This document shows, in pieces, positions 1 to 5,614 of a DNA stretch of 9,443 bases. Each line of letters begins with the position of its first letter. Positions within the stretch are counted from its first letter, which is position 1. The DNA comes from JBKBXU01 sp046313675 (GTDB taxonomy: Bacteria > Bacteroidota > Bacteroidia > Cytophagales > Cytophagaceae). Where the stretch lies: positions 1 through 9,443 of the forward strand of contig JBKBXU010000179.1 of assembly GCA_046313675.1 (NCBI GenBank), given 5' to 3'. The notes beneath the pieces are model-generated. The model saw nothing but the letters and a program-made list of their open reading frames with translations, did not search any database and had not been told where the DNA came from. The position numbers and the translations under genes are program-made.

Positions 1-741
1 GCAAAAGATGTGGAGGAGAAAAAAATAAAGGGGGCAATTCAGCATAATGCTTCGATAGAGGAGGTTCAATCCAGGCATGAGAATTTATCTCAAACCTGTA
101 GTGCATATGACAGGGAGATAGGTGCAATTGAGCAGTCCCTGAAGCATGATGATGAAAACAGGAAAAGGCAGGGAGCTAAGATTAAAGAGCTGGAGACTTT
201 AAAAAAGGAGCTTGAACTTTATGATATTATTAAAGAATACATAGGCGATGAAAAGGGTAAAAAGTTTAGTAAAATCATGCAACGTTTTACCCTAAGGCAC
301 TTGATTGCATTGGCTAATCAACGCCTGCAGGAGATTTCCGGAAGGTACATTCTTCATGTATCGGAACAAAGTTTTAGTGATGATGATAAGGGTGTGGATC
401 AATTGATGGTTGTGGATCGTGAAATGGGAGATGCTATGCGCATTGTTTCCACACTTTCCGGAGGAGAGTCCTTTCTTGTGTCGCTGGCTCTTGCACTTGC
501 GCTCTCAGATCTGGCAGCCGGAAACATTCAGATCAGGTCATTTTTTATAGATGAAGGGTTTGGTACATTAGATCCTGCCAGCCTGGATATGGCTATTTCT
601 ACCTTGGAAAAGATTCAGGCTGAAGATGGAAAAACAGTAGGCATTATTTCCCATGTTGATACACTAAAAGAACGCATAGCCTGCCAGGTAAAAGTTATAA
701 AGGGTAGTAGTGGCTTTAGCAGAATTGAAACTGTTGTTTGA
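1..741 (+). CDS. sbcC: SbcC nuclease subunit, C-terminal ATPase lobe (5' partial)
   Basis: The frame is open from base 1 to the TGA at 739-741, so the gene starts upstream and only its last 246 codons are here. SbcC is the SMC-like ATPase of the SbcCD (Mre11-Rad50 type) complex, which cleaves DNA hairpins and processes double-strand ends. In window residue numbers, 1-75 are charged and heptad-like, fitting the end of the returning coiled-coil arm. The ABC signature begins LSGGES at 152. Walker B and D-loop follow as FFIDEGFGTLD, with D184 and E185. The switch His is H218 in ISHVDTLKERI. The 'SLALALALSD' stretch after the signature and the 'DEGFGTLD' form are typical of SbcC rather than RecN or RecF. 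The partner nuclease gene sbcD is expected upstream, outside the window. The exported-protein gene starts 13 bases after the stop. Family assignment is secure; only the N-terminal half is unseen. Confidence 0.95.
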   Translation, partial: AKDVEEKKIKGAIQHNASIEEVQSRHENLSQTCSAYDREIGAIEQSLKHDDENRKRQGAKIKELETLKKELELYDIIKEYIGDEKGKKFSKIMQRFTLRHLIALANQRLQEISGRYILHVSEQSFSDDDKGVDQLMVVDREMGDAMRIVSTLSGGESFLVSLALALALSDLAAGNIQIRSFFIDEGFGTLDPASLDMAISTLEKIQAEDGKTVGIISHVDTLKERIACQVKVIKGSSGFSRIETVV

Positions 742-754
742 TTGATAGTTTGAG

Positions 755-1177
755 ATGGATGGTTTGAAGTATATAAGTGTTTTAATTTTAATAACAGGCT
801 TCTCTTTTGTTTATTCTCCGGGAAGAAAACAAGAGCGCATAATTGGTATGTGGGAATTAAAGTCACTCGAAAGTAGTGATACCTTGAAGTTTGATAAGTT
901 GGGGAACCTTATTCCGGAAAATGAGTCACATATTTACTGGGGGTTTAAGCATTCTGGAGATCTGGTAATGGAATCGTATTTTTCAAATTTTATTAAATCA
1001 GAAATAAATCAGGATGAGACCTTAGTTAAAAATGATTCATTAAAGTTTGTTAAACTTTCCGGATTCTCAGCAGCAATTTTTCAGTGGCGATTGGAAAGGA
1101 AAAAAATTTTCGTGGGAGAGGATATTTATCGTATAGCTTTATTATCAAAAAAACATTTAGTAATAATTAAAGAATAA
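755..1177 (+). CDS. Small exported lipocalin-like protein
   Basis: A 140-residue protein of no firmly recognised function. Residues 4-21 form a hydrophobic segment after one Lys, compatible with a signal peptide cleaved near YSPG. There is no lipobox Cys, so it is probably periplasmic rather than a lipoprotein. The segment after the signal, 'RIIGMWELKSLES' (28-40), resembles the first strand of small lipocalin-like domains of Bacteroidota, where a G-x-W near the N terminus opens a beta-barrel. The rest alternates polar and hydrophobic residues as expected for beta strands and ends VIIKE. It begins 13 bases after the sbcC stop, so the two may be cotranscribed, but I see no functional link. The start is the ATG at 755; no better upstream start follows the SbcC stop. 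A perfect inverted repeat lies inside the gene at 1042-1058. The coding call is good; the fold is an inference from one motif. Confidence 0.7.
   Translation: MDGLKYISVLILITGFSFVYSPGRKQERIIGMWELKSLESSDTLKFDKLGNLIPENESHIYWGFKHSGDLVMESYFSNFIKSEINQDETLVKNDSLKFVKLSGFSAAIFQWRLERKKIFVGEDIYRIALLSKKHLVIIKE
1042..1058. repeat. Inverted repeat, copy 1 of a shared dyad
   Basis: AAAGTTT, a 3-base spacer GTT, then AAACTTT: a perfect 7-bp dyad inside the lipocalin-like gene. A near-identical dyad occurs 172 bases downstream at 1214-1229. It may be chance in AT-rich coding DNA, or a regulator site shared with the second copy. Confidence 0.35.
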
Positions 1178-1213
1178 GCTGGTGTGTAACATTTTTTTAA
1201 GATACTGGTTTTG

Positions 1214-1229
1214 AAGTTTGATTAAACTT
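1214..1229. repeat. Inverted repeat, copy 2, just upstream of the 49-aa gene
   Basis: AAGTTT, spacer GATT, then AAACTT: a perfect 6-bp dyad ending 6 bases before the ATG at 1236. With its flanks it differs from the copy at 1042-1058 mainly by one inserted base in the spacer. The position directly before a start codon suits an operator or an mRNA hairpin controlling the 49-aa/DUF2243 pair. This is inference. Confidence 0.35.
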
Positions 1230-1235
1230 TAGAAT

Positions 1236-1385
1236 ATGTTGTATCATATTTTTACTTGCACGACCTGCAATTTACCTTTGCAGGAAGCAATTTTTAACCA
1301 GGATTTTTGGTATTACCTTATGGTGATCTGCGTACCTCCCGTATTAGTTTTTTTCTTCGTTTTTAATTTTTATAAAATCAGATAA
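1236..1385 (+). CDS. 49-aa CxxC single-helix membrane protein, coupled to DUF2243
   Basis: ATG at 1236 and TAA at 1383-1385 give a 49-residue protein that a length cut-off would miss. The N terminus carries a CxxC pair, C8-T-T-C11, of the kind that binds a metal or forms a disulphide. Residues 24-46 are strongly hydrophobic (FWYYLMVICV, PP at 34-35, then VLVFFFVFNF) and end in KIR, so a single membrane helix with a basic, probably cytoplasmic, C-terminal end is likely. By the positive-inside rule the CxxC end would face the periplasm. The stop TAA directly touches the ATG of the DUF2243 gene (TAAATG), a layout typical of translational coupling and the best evidence that the ORF is real. There is no clear Shine-Dalgarno site, as usual for this genome. 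A dyad sits 6 bases upstream. I do not recognise a named family. Metal or haem handling with its partner is a guess. Confidence 0.7.
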   Translation: MLYHIFTCTTCNLPLQEAIFNQDFWYYLMVICVPPVLVFFFVFNFYKIR

Positions 1386-1859
1386 ATGGCATTTGAAAGT
1401 ACGAATAAGCAAAGCAAAAAGCCATTATTGGCGGCTTCTCTGTTTCTGGGTCTGGGTATGGGCGGTTTTTTAGATGGAATTATTTTGCATCAGATACTGC
1501 AATGGCATCAGATGATTTCTGCAAAATTGCCACCTGATACCCTATTGAATAAAGAAGTCAATATGTTTTGGGATGGGATCTTTCATTTATTTACCTGGTC
1601 ATTTACCCTGGCAGGAATTGTGCTTATGTGGAGAGTTGTCAATCGTAAGGATGTCTTACGTTCAACCCCTGTTTTCTGGGGAGGGATGGTTCTTGGCTGG
1701 GGTATTTTTAATCTTATGGATAGTATTTTTAATCATTATATATTTAACCTGCATAATGTCCGGGAGCAAGTCGGGAATCCTGCAATGTGGAATCATGGCT
1801 TCCTGGTATTTTCTATTTTACTAATACTTGGAGGCGTCTTTTTAATTAAACAGCGGTGA
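1386..1859 (+). CDS. DUF2243 four-helix membrane protein
   Basis: A 157-residue integral membrane protein of the DUF2243 family, biochemical function unknown. Predicted helices lie near residues 14-36, 66-83, 97-115 and 136-154. The hallmark is GGFLDGIILHQILQWHQ (26-42), with H35 and H41 near the end of helix 1. More His residues sit at or near the other helices: H67, H117, H123 and H137. Acidic residues D30, D63 and D112 accompany them. Such a pattern of intramembrane His is compatible with haem or metal coordination, but that is inference. The start ATG at 1386 immediately follows the stop of the 49-aa CxxC protein, so the two are probably translated together. The 3' end converges on the DUF427 gene with only 9 bases between the stop codons, within a hairpin at 1852-1876. 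Length and motif agree well with the family. Confidence 0.88.
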   Translation: MAFESTNKQSKKPLLAASLFLGLGMGGFLDGIILHQILQWHQMISAKLPPDTLLNKEVNMFWDGIFHLFTWSFTLAGIVLMWRVVNRKDVLRSTPVFWGGMVLGWGIFNLMDSIFNHYIFNLHNVREQVGNPAMWNHGFLVFSILLILGGVFLIKQR

Positions 1860-1876
1860 GAAAATTACTTACCGCT
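1852..1876. terminator. Bidirectional hairpin between convergent genes
   Basis: AGCGGTGAG (1852-1860) can pair with CTTACCGCT (1868-1876) over 9 bp with one G-U wobble on the plus strand, leaving a 7-base loop. It covers both convergent stop codons (TGA at 1857-1859; minus-strand TAA at 1869-1871). On the minus strand it is followed by the moderately U-rich stretch TTTAATTAAAAAG; the plus-strand tail is not U-rich. Likely a shared terminator or mRNA 3'-end stabiliser. Confidence 0.5.
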
Positions 1877-2150
1877 CTACCTTAACTCCTTTCCAAAAAG
1901 CAATATGGTCTTTTATAAACGAAGCTTTTTCTTTAGGTACAGGGTATTCCCATGCTGCATCTTTGTGGACGGTGCCATCCATAATGATGTCATAAAACAA
2001 GGCATCGCCTTTCCATGGACAATGGTAAGGGGTTTCACTTTCCCGGAGATACTCTTGATTTACCGCATCTTTAGGAAAGTACCTGTATCCTTCAAGTTCA
2101 ATGGTTTGATTGCTTTCAGCAATAATTCTATCTTTCCAGATCGCTTTCAT
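1869..2150 (-). CDS. DUF427 domain protein
   Basis: A 93-residue protein made of a single DUF427 domain, a small beta-fold found in bacteria and fungi with no settled biochemical role. Recognisable pieces in order are MKAIWKDRIIAES (1-13), the 'YRYFPKDAVN' strand-turn (22-31), the central TPYHCPWKGDALFYDI (40-55) and the C-terminal AWEYPVPKEKASFIKDHIAFW (66-86). The HCPWKG and AWxYPxP motifs are family hallmarks. The length matches a stand-alone domain. No signal peptide or membrane helix is visible, so it is probably cytoplasmic. The start is the ATG read from 2150. The gene is divergent from the PhzF-like gene with 43 bases between their starts, so both promoters must share that AT-rich gap. 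Its 3' end shares a hairpin with DUF2243. Confidence 0.9.
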   Translation of the reverse strand: MKAIWKDRIIAESNQTIELEGYRYFPKDAVNQEYLRESETPYHCPWKGDALFYDIIMDGTVHKDAAWEYPVPKEKASFIKDHIAFWKGVKVER

Positions 2151-2193
2151 AAAACTATTTTTAGATAAAAGACTTTAAAAAATAAAAAATGTT

Positions 2194-2991
2194 ATGATTC
2201 AGTATTATCATGTGGATTCTTTTGCAGACCAGGCTTTTAAGGGAAACCCCGCCGCGGTGTTTATGTTAAAAAAAATACTCATGGAAGAGGATATGCAGAG
2301 GATTGCCGGAGAATTTAATTTACCAGCCAGCACCTTTGTTTATCATGATATCAATGGCTACCATATCCGCTGGTTTGCCCCCAAAAAAGAAATTCTGCTT
2401 TGTGGCCATGGTACACTTGCAGCAGCACATGTCTTATTTGAAGAAGGTTTTTTCCCAAAGGATAAAGTGATAAAGTTTATTTCTGCTTCAGGTACAGAAT
2501 TGAACGCTTCCTATGGTAGCGAGGGGATAAGTATAACCTTGCCAACTATTCCTGTAGAGCATGAAGTGGTATTGGATAATGAAATAGCAAAGGCTTTTGA
2601 TTCGGAAGTTCTGTTTTCCGGAGTTCATAAGAATGGATATTTATTGGAATTGGCCTCTGAAGACGATGTCAGAAACCTGAATCCAGATTTTTTTGTCCTT
2701 TCCAAACATACCAAAGTCTTTATAGCAACAGCAAAAGCAAAAGGCAAGCCCTATGATTTTGTTTCACGGGTTTTTGTACCCTTTGCGGGAATTAACGAAG
2801 ATCCTGTGACGGGTTCAGCCCATGCCTGCCTTGCATGTTATTGGAGTGAAAAATTGGGAAAGAATAATTTTACTGCGTATCAGGCTTCTCAAAGGGGAGG
2901 AGTTATGGGAGTGTCACTTAAAGATAATCTGGTAGAGCTGACTTCCAAAGCAGTAATTGTTTCAAAAGGAGAGTTTTTGTGGGGGGGGTAA
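2194..2991 (+). CDS. PhzF/PBLD-family epimerase-like protein lacking the catalytic Glu
   Basis: A 265-residue member of the PhzF superfamily, which has a diaminopimelate-epimerase-like two-lobed fold; PhzF itself isomerises a phenazine precursor. Motifs seen: YYHVDSFADQAFKGNPAAVF (4-23), the RWFAPKKEILLCGHGTLAAA lobe motif (59-78, G71-H72) and EDPVTGSAHACL (202-213, anion-binding loop). The closing QASQRGGVMGVSL follows at 230-242. The overall pattern is closer to human PBLD and other broad PhzF-like proteins than to phenazine-operon PhzF, and no phenazine genes are nearby. The odd point is position 45: the family normally reads NLSE(S/T)xF with the proposed acid/base Glu, here NLPASTF with A45 (codon GCC). 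The start is the ATG at 2194, because the ATG at 2188 meets a stop after two codons. The end is a G8 run before TAA. The family is sure; the substrate, and whether it is catalytic at all, are unknown. Confidence 0.93.
   Translation: MIQYYHVDSFADQAFKGNPAAVFMLKKILMEEDMQRIAGEFNLPASTFVYHDINGYHIRWFAPKKEILLCGHGTLAAAHVLFEEGFFPKDKVIKFISASGTELNASYGSEGISITLPTIPVEHEVVLDNEIAKAFDSEVLFSGVHKNGYLLELASEDDVRNLNPDFFVLSKHTKVFIATAKAKGKPYDFVSRVFVPFAGINEDPVTGSAHACLACYWSEKLGKNNFTAYQASQRGGVMGVSLKDNLVELTSKAVIVSKGEFLWGG
2981..2988. repeat. G8 homopolymer at the 3' end of the PhzF-like gene
   Basis: Eight consecutive G, preceded by TTTTTGT, encode the last Trp-Gly-Gly before TAA at 2989-2991. A run this long stands out in an AT-rich genome. 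Losing one G would bypass the TAA and extend the protein about 18 residues, ending in a hydrophobic stretch NLFIFFVVILL. Gaining one would add about 4 residues. Confidence 0.8.
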
Positions 2992-3006
2992 TTGCTTTTT
3001 AGGTGA

Positions 3007-3015
3007 TGTGGATAA
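3007..3015 (-). other. Perfect DnaA-box-like 9-mer
   Basis: TTATCCACA on the minus strand, 15 bases after the PhzF-like stop and at the head of an AT-rich stretch. An identical 9-mer in the same orientation is at 6478-6486. Single boxes do not make an origin, so only the sequence match is claimed. Confidence 0.35.
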
Positions 3016-3094
3016 CTTGTTTATTTTTTTTGTCGTTATTTTACTGTAGTTAATAGGGAATTTTATATTTTTAATTTTCATTAATCAGTCAGTC

Positions 3095-3205
3095 ATGAGA
3101 ATTTTTAATTATTTAATATCAGGGGTAAAACGAGTAAGGGACAAAATCAAAAAAGAATACAATCTGTTTATTTTTTGTATTTCCTGGGCGCAAAAGAAAA
3201 AATAA
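3095..3205 (+). CDS. Tentative 36-aa basic peptide ORF
   Basis: ATG at 3095 to TAA at 3203-3205, in the gap between the PhzF-like and 61-aa genes. The product starts MRIFNYLISGVKRVRDKIKK and continues through a short hydrophobic patch (EYNLFIFCISWA) to a KKK end, so it could be an amphipathic, membrane-associated peptide. It stops 3 bases before the hairpin at 3209-3233, so that hairpin would lie at its transcript's end as well as at the end of the opposing 61-aa gene. No Shine-Dalgarno site is seen and an ORF of this size is expected by chance in AT-rich DNA. A non-coding RNA is equally possible. Confidence 0.22.
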   Translation: MRIFNYLISGVKRVRDKIKKEYNLFIFCISWAQKKK

Positions 3206-3233
3206 GTTGATGCCGGACTACAAGACCGGCATC
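3191..3233 (-). terminator. Rho-independent terminator of the 61-aa gene
   Basis: Read on the minus strand, a perfect 8-bp stem GATGCCGG/CCGGCATC (3233-3226 with 3216-3209) encloses a 9-base loop. It is followed by AACTTATTTTTTCTTTTG, a U-rich tail. It begins 6 bases after the minus-strand stop codon of the 61-aa gene. This is the clearest terminator in the window and supports that short gene as a separately transcribed unit. Confidence 0.85.
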
Positions 3234-3239
3234 TATAGG

Positions 3240-3425
3240 TTAAATTGATTTTCTTTGATGATTGGCGACAAGGATCTTTACTTCATTCATAATTTTTTCA
3301 GCTTCAATAATTTCTCCCAGGTACATATTTACGTCTCCTGATTTCATGAAATTTTTAGCTTTTTCCATGCTGGCATGATATGACTTCAGGAAATTGACTA
3401 TGGATTTTTTATTCGAGAATTTCAT
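3240..3425 (-). CDS. Small helical hypothetical protein (61 aa)
   Basis: A 61-residue protein I do not recognise. It is rich in Lys, Glu, Met and Asn. Two amphipathic helices can be drawn, about 6-28 (KKSIVNFLKSYHASMEKAKN) and 33-55 (NMYLGEIIEAEKIMNEVKIL), separated by a short KSGD turn, giving a helical hairpin with basic ends. There is no signal peptide, membrane helix, Cys pair or helix-turn-helix motif. The stop is followed at once by a strong Rho-independent terminator (3191-3233), and a 248-base gap with inverted repeats lies upstream, so it appears to be an independently controlled monocistronic unit. The start ATG is at 3425. Candidate promoter elements lie about 30-50 bases upstream. 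A role as a small regulatory or adaptor protein is possible but unsupported by motif. Confidence 0.7.
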   Translation of the reverse strand: MKFSNKKSIVNFLKSYHASMEKAKNFMKSGDVNMYLGEIIEAEKIMNEVKILVANHQRKSI

Positions 3426-3455
3426 AGGCCGTATTATTTAGTTACATATACAATA

Positions 3456-3473
3456 ACTCAATTAATATGCCAA
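3456..3473 (-). promoter_or_regulatory. Candidate promoter for the 61-aa gene
   Basis: On the minus strand, TTTGGCATATTAATTGAG starts about 48 bases before the ATG. It can be read two ways. One is a Bacteroidota-type -33 TTTG, with TATATGTA 20 bases later as a partial match to the -7 TAnnTTTG. The other is a sigma-54-like TGGCA-N6-TTGA, imperfect because the usual TTGC reads TTGA. The sequence does not decide between them. Confidence 0.25.
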
Positions 3474-3505
3474 AGATTTTATGATAAGGTTGGTATTTTC
3501 CGGAT

Positions 3506-3555
3506 TTTAACAAAATTTTAATTTAATCCTGGATTATGCGATGGATTTTGTTAAA
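3506..3555. repeat. 11-bp inverted repeat upstream of the 61-aa gene
   Basis: TTTAACAAAAT (3506-3516) and ATTTTGTTAAA (3545-3555) are perfect reverse complements separated by 28 bases. Nested between them is a second dyad, AATCC-T-GGATT (3525-3535). Three GGATT copies occur within about 50 bases. The block lies 80-130 bases upstream of the 61-aa start and could be an operator region. Two CCTTTGTA copies follow at 3582-3589 and 3604-3611; the rest of the gap up to 3673 shows nothing else I can name. Confidence 0.4.
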
Positions 3556-3673
3556 GTAGCAATAAAGCAATAAATCAATGTCCTTTGTAGCATGGCCACC
3601 ATCCCTTTGTAATGCCAGGTTAAGACACAAATGGCAGCGAAGCGGCTGATTTGATTTATCCTCCTTGTAATGT

Positions 3674-4291
3674 TCAGTCGTAGAATGCCTGCAAGTCAGG
3701 GTTCTTGAATTGTTTGAACATCAAGTCTATCTGACTTTCACTGGTTCTTCCGGTACTTAATTCAGGAAGTTCATTCTGTTGGAAAAAAGCTATTTCCAGT
3801 GTCTCTGTACTTAATTCTGGCATGCCTCCGCTTATTTCACAGAGGAAAAACAGTTTATAAAAGTGAAAAAGGTGGGGTGGATGGTTGTGTTTTCGACGAT
3901 CCAGGACTGCAGCCAGCTTAGTGATCTGCACATCGTAGCCGGTTTCCTCTTTAGCTTCTTTTACCACATTTTCAGAAGGGCTTAGATTTACATCTGCATA
4001 TCCTCCCGGAAGAGTCCATTTGTTATCATCCCATGAGCGAACCAGCAAGATTTTATTGTCCTGAAAAATGGCAGCCCGCACATCGGTTTTGGGTGTGAAA
4101 TAACCTTCATCAGCTTCCAATCCATCCAGTGTGCCTGAATGGCTTGTTTGGGTATATTCTAAAAGGATTTTTTTTGAAAGATCTCTTAATTGAATGTAGC
4201 GTTCGATGTCAAAAGGGTCTTTTGCATAATGTAATCCGCTTAAGGCTATTGCCTGCATTTCTCTGGTCCATTCCAGCCATTTTTCTTCCAT
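3674..4291 (-). CDS. Nudix hydrolase with N-terminal helical domain
   Basis: A 205-residue, probably cytoplasmic Nudix hydrolase that would cleave a nucleoside diphosphate linked to another moiety. Residues 1-50 form a helical region (KWLEWTREMQAIALSGLHYAK, then DIERYIQLRDLSKKIL) matching the N-terminal domain of the ADP-ribose/CDP-choline-type Nudix subgroup. The Nudix fold begins near 66 (TPKTDVRAAIFQDNKILLVR), with the Nudix box at 97-119. The canonical form is G-x5-E-x7-R-E-U-x-E-E-x-G-U. Here the metal-binding core E112, E115, E116 and G118 is intact, but the first Glu is L103 and the Arg is K111. L103 was confirmed from the minus-strand codon CTA. H140 to F144 (HLFHF) and the C-terminal helix follow. 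It has no operon partner; the nearest gene on its strand is 248 bases downstream. The family is secure and the substrate is not readable. Confidence 0.93.
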   Translation of the reverse strand: MEEKWLEWTREMQAIALSGLHYAKDPFDIERYIQLRDLSKKILLEYTQTSHSGTLDGLEADEGYFTPKTDVRAAIFQDNKILLVRSWDDNKWTLPGGYADVNLSPSENVVKEAKEETGYDVQITKLAAVLDRRKHNHPPHLFHFYKLFFLCEISGGMPELSTETLEIAFFQQNELPELSTGRTSESQIDLMFKQFKNPDLQAFYD

Positions 4292-4425
4292 ACTGAAAAT
4301 TACGTTTTAAATCATAAAAATAGCTTGATTGCTGTTTAATTTCCGGAGGGGTGATCGTTAATTTAATTTTTTTTGCCTGGGTATTTCTAAATCTTTTTTA
4401 GGACTTCGCAGTTATATTGAAAAGC

Positions 4426-4431
4426 AGGAGG
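4426..4431 (+). promoter_or_regulatory. Strong ribosome binding site for the 58-aa gene
   Basis: AGGAGG lies 5 bases before the ATG at 4437. Nearly all other starts in this window have no Shine-Dalgarno motif, so a perfect one here is unusual and argues that the short ORF behind it is translated. Confidence 0.6.
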
Positions 4432-4436
4432 TTGTG

Positions 4437-4613
4437 ATGGCGAATTATTCAAAGGGTGTGGAAGTGCTGAAAGTGCTTGTTTTGCTAATGTTGATTGTAC
4501 TATTGTTCTTTTTTATTAGTTTTATTTTTGTTCAAACGACTAAAAGACACAATATTCCAATGTATTATAAAGTTCGGGAGATGGGTCATTTTAAATTCTT
4601 TACTGCTCCATAA
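4437..4613 (+). CDS. 58-aa single-helix membrane protein overlapping the M28 gene
   Basis: ATG at 4437, TAA at 4611-4613, 58 residues. After a polar start (MANYSKGVEVLK) comes one long hydrophobic helix at about 13-32 (VLVLLMLIVLLFFFISFIFV). A basic stretch QTTKRHN follows, then a tail MYYKVREMGHFKFFTAP. Both the flank after the helix and the tail are positively charged, so the C terminus is probably cytoplasmic. A perfect AGGAGG stands 5 bases upstream. The last 28 bases overlap, tail to tail, the 3' end of the M28 peptidase gene on the other strand, so the two convergent transcripts would be complementary there. A different-frame reading of the same bases (4495-4713) also looks open but lacks a ribosome site and lies mostly over the peptidase gene. 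I do not recognise a family. A small stress-type membrane protein is a reasonable but unproven class. Confidence 0.6.
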   Translation: MANYSKGVEVLKVLVLLMLIVLLFFFISFIFVQTTKRHNIPMYYKVREMGHFKFFTAP

Positions 4614-5557
4614 ATCCCTGCAACGACCTCGCTCATTTTATCGAAATTTAAGGTTTCTATGGTATCACTTGCCTCATGGTAATTGCGGTTCCTATAGAAG
4701 CTGGTGTTGGTGATCATTATGGCAGGATAACCAACTGCCCAATAGTTAAGATGGTCAGAGAAGTCTACTCCTGTGACAAACTTAGGTGAATTAATGGATC
4801 GCACATCAATCCGGGAATTATTTCTCATACCTTTTTTAAACGTACGTACCAGTTTAGTTTCACCAAATTGGCCTACGATAAGAATGAAGTTTCCTTTTGA
4901 AGGGTAGAATGGCTTAAGTAAAGCCGTTGGATAACTTTGTGATCCCTTTTCTTCTGAAAAGTATCCGATCATTTCAAGACAAATCATAGCTCGGACTTCT
5001 ATGTTGTTTTCTTTCAGGGAATGGGCGTGAACCGCACTGCCCATGTTCTGGGTACGGAAATAAGGGGGCTCTTCCAGGGTATAAGCAACAAATTCTATTT
5101 TGTATTTTAGTGTTGTGTCTTTAGATAATAGGCGGGCAAGTTCAAGGATTCCGGCCACACCGCTTGCATTATCGTCTGCTCCGGGCTGGTCTCCGCATAC
5201 ATCATAGTGCGCACCAATAACAATAAGGGGTTTATCCTTGGGGCCAAGGGTGCAAACAATGTTTTTGAATTCGTTTTCATCTACAATATATTTCTGCTCA
5301 TATGGGTGTAGTCCAAGGTTTTTAAACTCCTGCATTATATAATCGGCTACTTTGTTTAAAGCTTCGGGATTGTAGGCGTTTCGTGCATGTTCAGATGATG
5401 TTAGTTCTTTAACATGTCGATATAGATTGCTTTTTAATGAGCTATCGGAATTTATGTTGCCGGTTTTTTGACTCATAACCGGATTGGTGATACATAAAAC
5501 AAGTAATATTCCCAGGAGGATGATGCCTGCAGTCAGGAAAAGAAAAAATTTATCCAT
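4586..5557 (-). CDS. Exported M28-family zinc aminopeptidase
   Basis: A 323-residue metallopeptidase of family M28 (aminopeptidase Y/S or glutaminyl-cyclase-like fold), which removes N-terminal residues using two zinc ions. Residues 4-24 are a strongly hydrophobic signal or anchor segment; no convincing lipobox is present, so periplasmic or membrane-anchored location is likely. The ligand and catalytic pattern is complete. It comprises GAHYD (H117, D119), ADDNASG (bridging D128/D129), LEEPP (E162 general base, E163 ligand), CLEMIGY (E195) and NYHEASDT (H294). The VDFSDHLNYW segment (264-273) lines the site in relatives. The start is the ATG at 5557. It is divergent from the DnaJ-like gene across 57 bases, and its 3' end overlaps the convergent 58-aa ORF. 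Length is normal. Substrate specificity cannot be read; a glutaminyl cyclase is the main alternative in this fold. Confidence 0.92.
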   Translation of the reverse strand: MDKFFLFLTAGIILLGILLVLCITNPVMSQKTGNINSDSSLKSNLYRHVKELTSSEHARNAYNPEALNKVADYIMQEFKNLGLHPYEQKYIVDENEFKNIVCTLGPKDKPLIVIGAHYDVCGDQPGADDNASGVAGILELARLLSKDTTLKYKIEFVAYTLEEPPYFRTQNMGSAVHAHSLKENNIEVRAMICLEMIGYFSEEKGSQSYPTALLKPFYPSKGNFILIVGQFGETKLVRTFKKGMRNNSRIDVRSINSPKFVTGVDFSDHLNYWAVGYPAIMITNTSFYRNRNYHEASDTIETLNFDKMSEVVAGIYGAVKNLK

Positions 5558-5614
5558 ATCTCTATAACAACACTTTTAAAATTTTATTATTTAGGTATAG
5601 GTGAACGTAGAATA

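Noticed and set aside
615..866. Minus-strand open frame across the sbcC end
   Set aside because: It runs opposite the intact SbcC ATPase motifs and the next gene's signal peptide, and has no recognisable domain.
1573..1824. Second plus-strand frame inside DUF2243
   Set aside because: The DUF2243 frame has the family motif; the shifted frame is hydrophobic only because T-rich codons stay hydrophobic in other frames.
1905..2168. Plus-strand open frame across the DUF427 gene
   Set aside because: Antisense to a well-conserved DUF427 domain, with no motif of its own.
4495..4713. Plus-strand 72-aa open frame
   Set aside because: It lies largely antisense to the M28 gene, has no ribosome site, and overlaps in another frame the 58-aa ORF that has a strong AGGAGG and a clear membrane helix.
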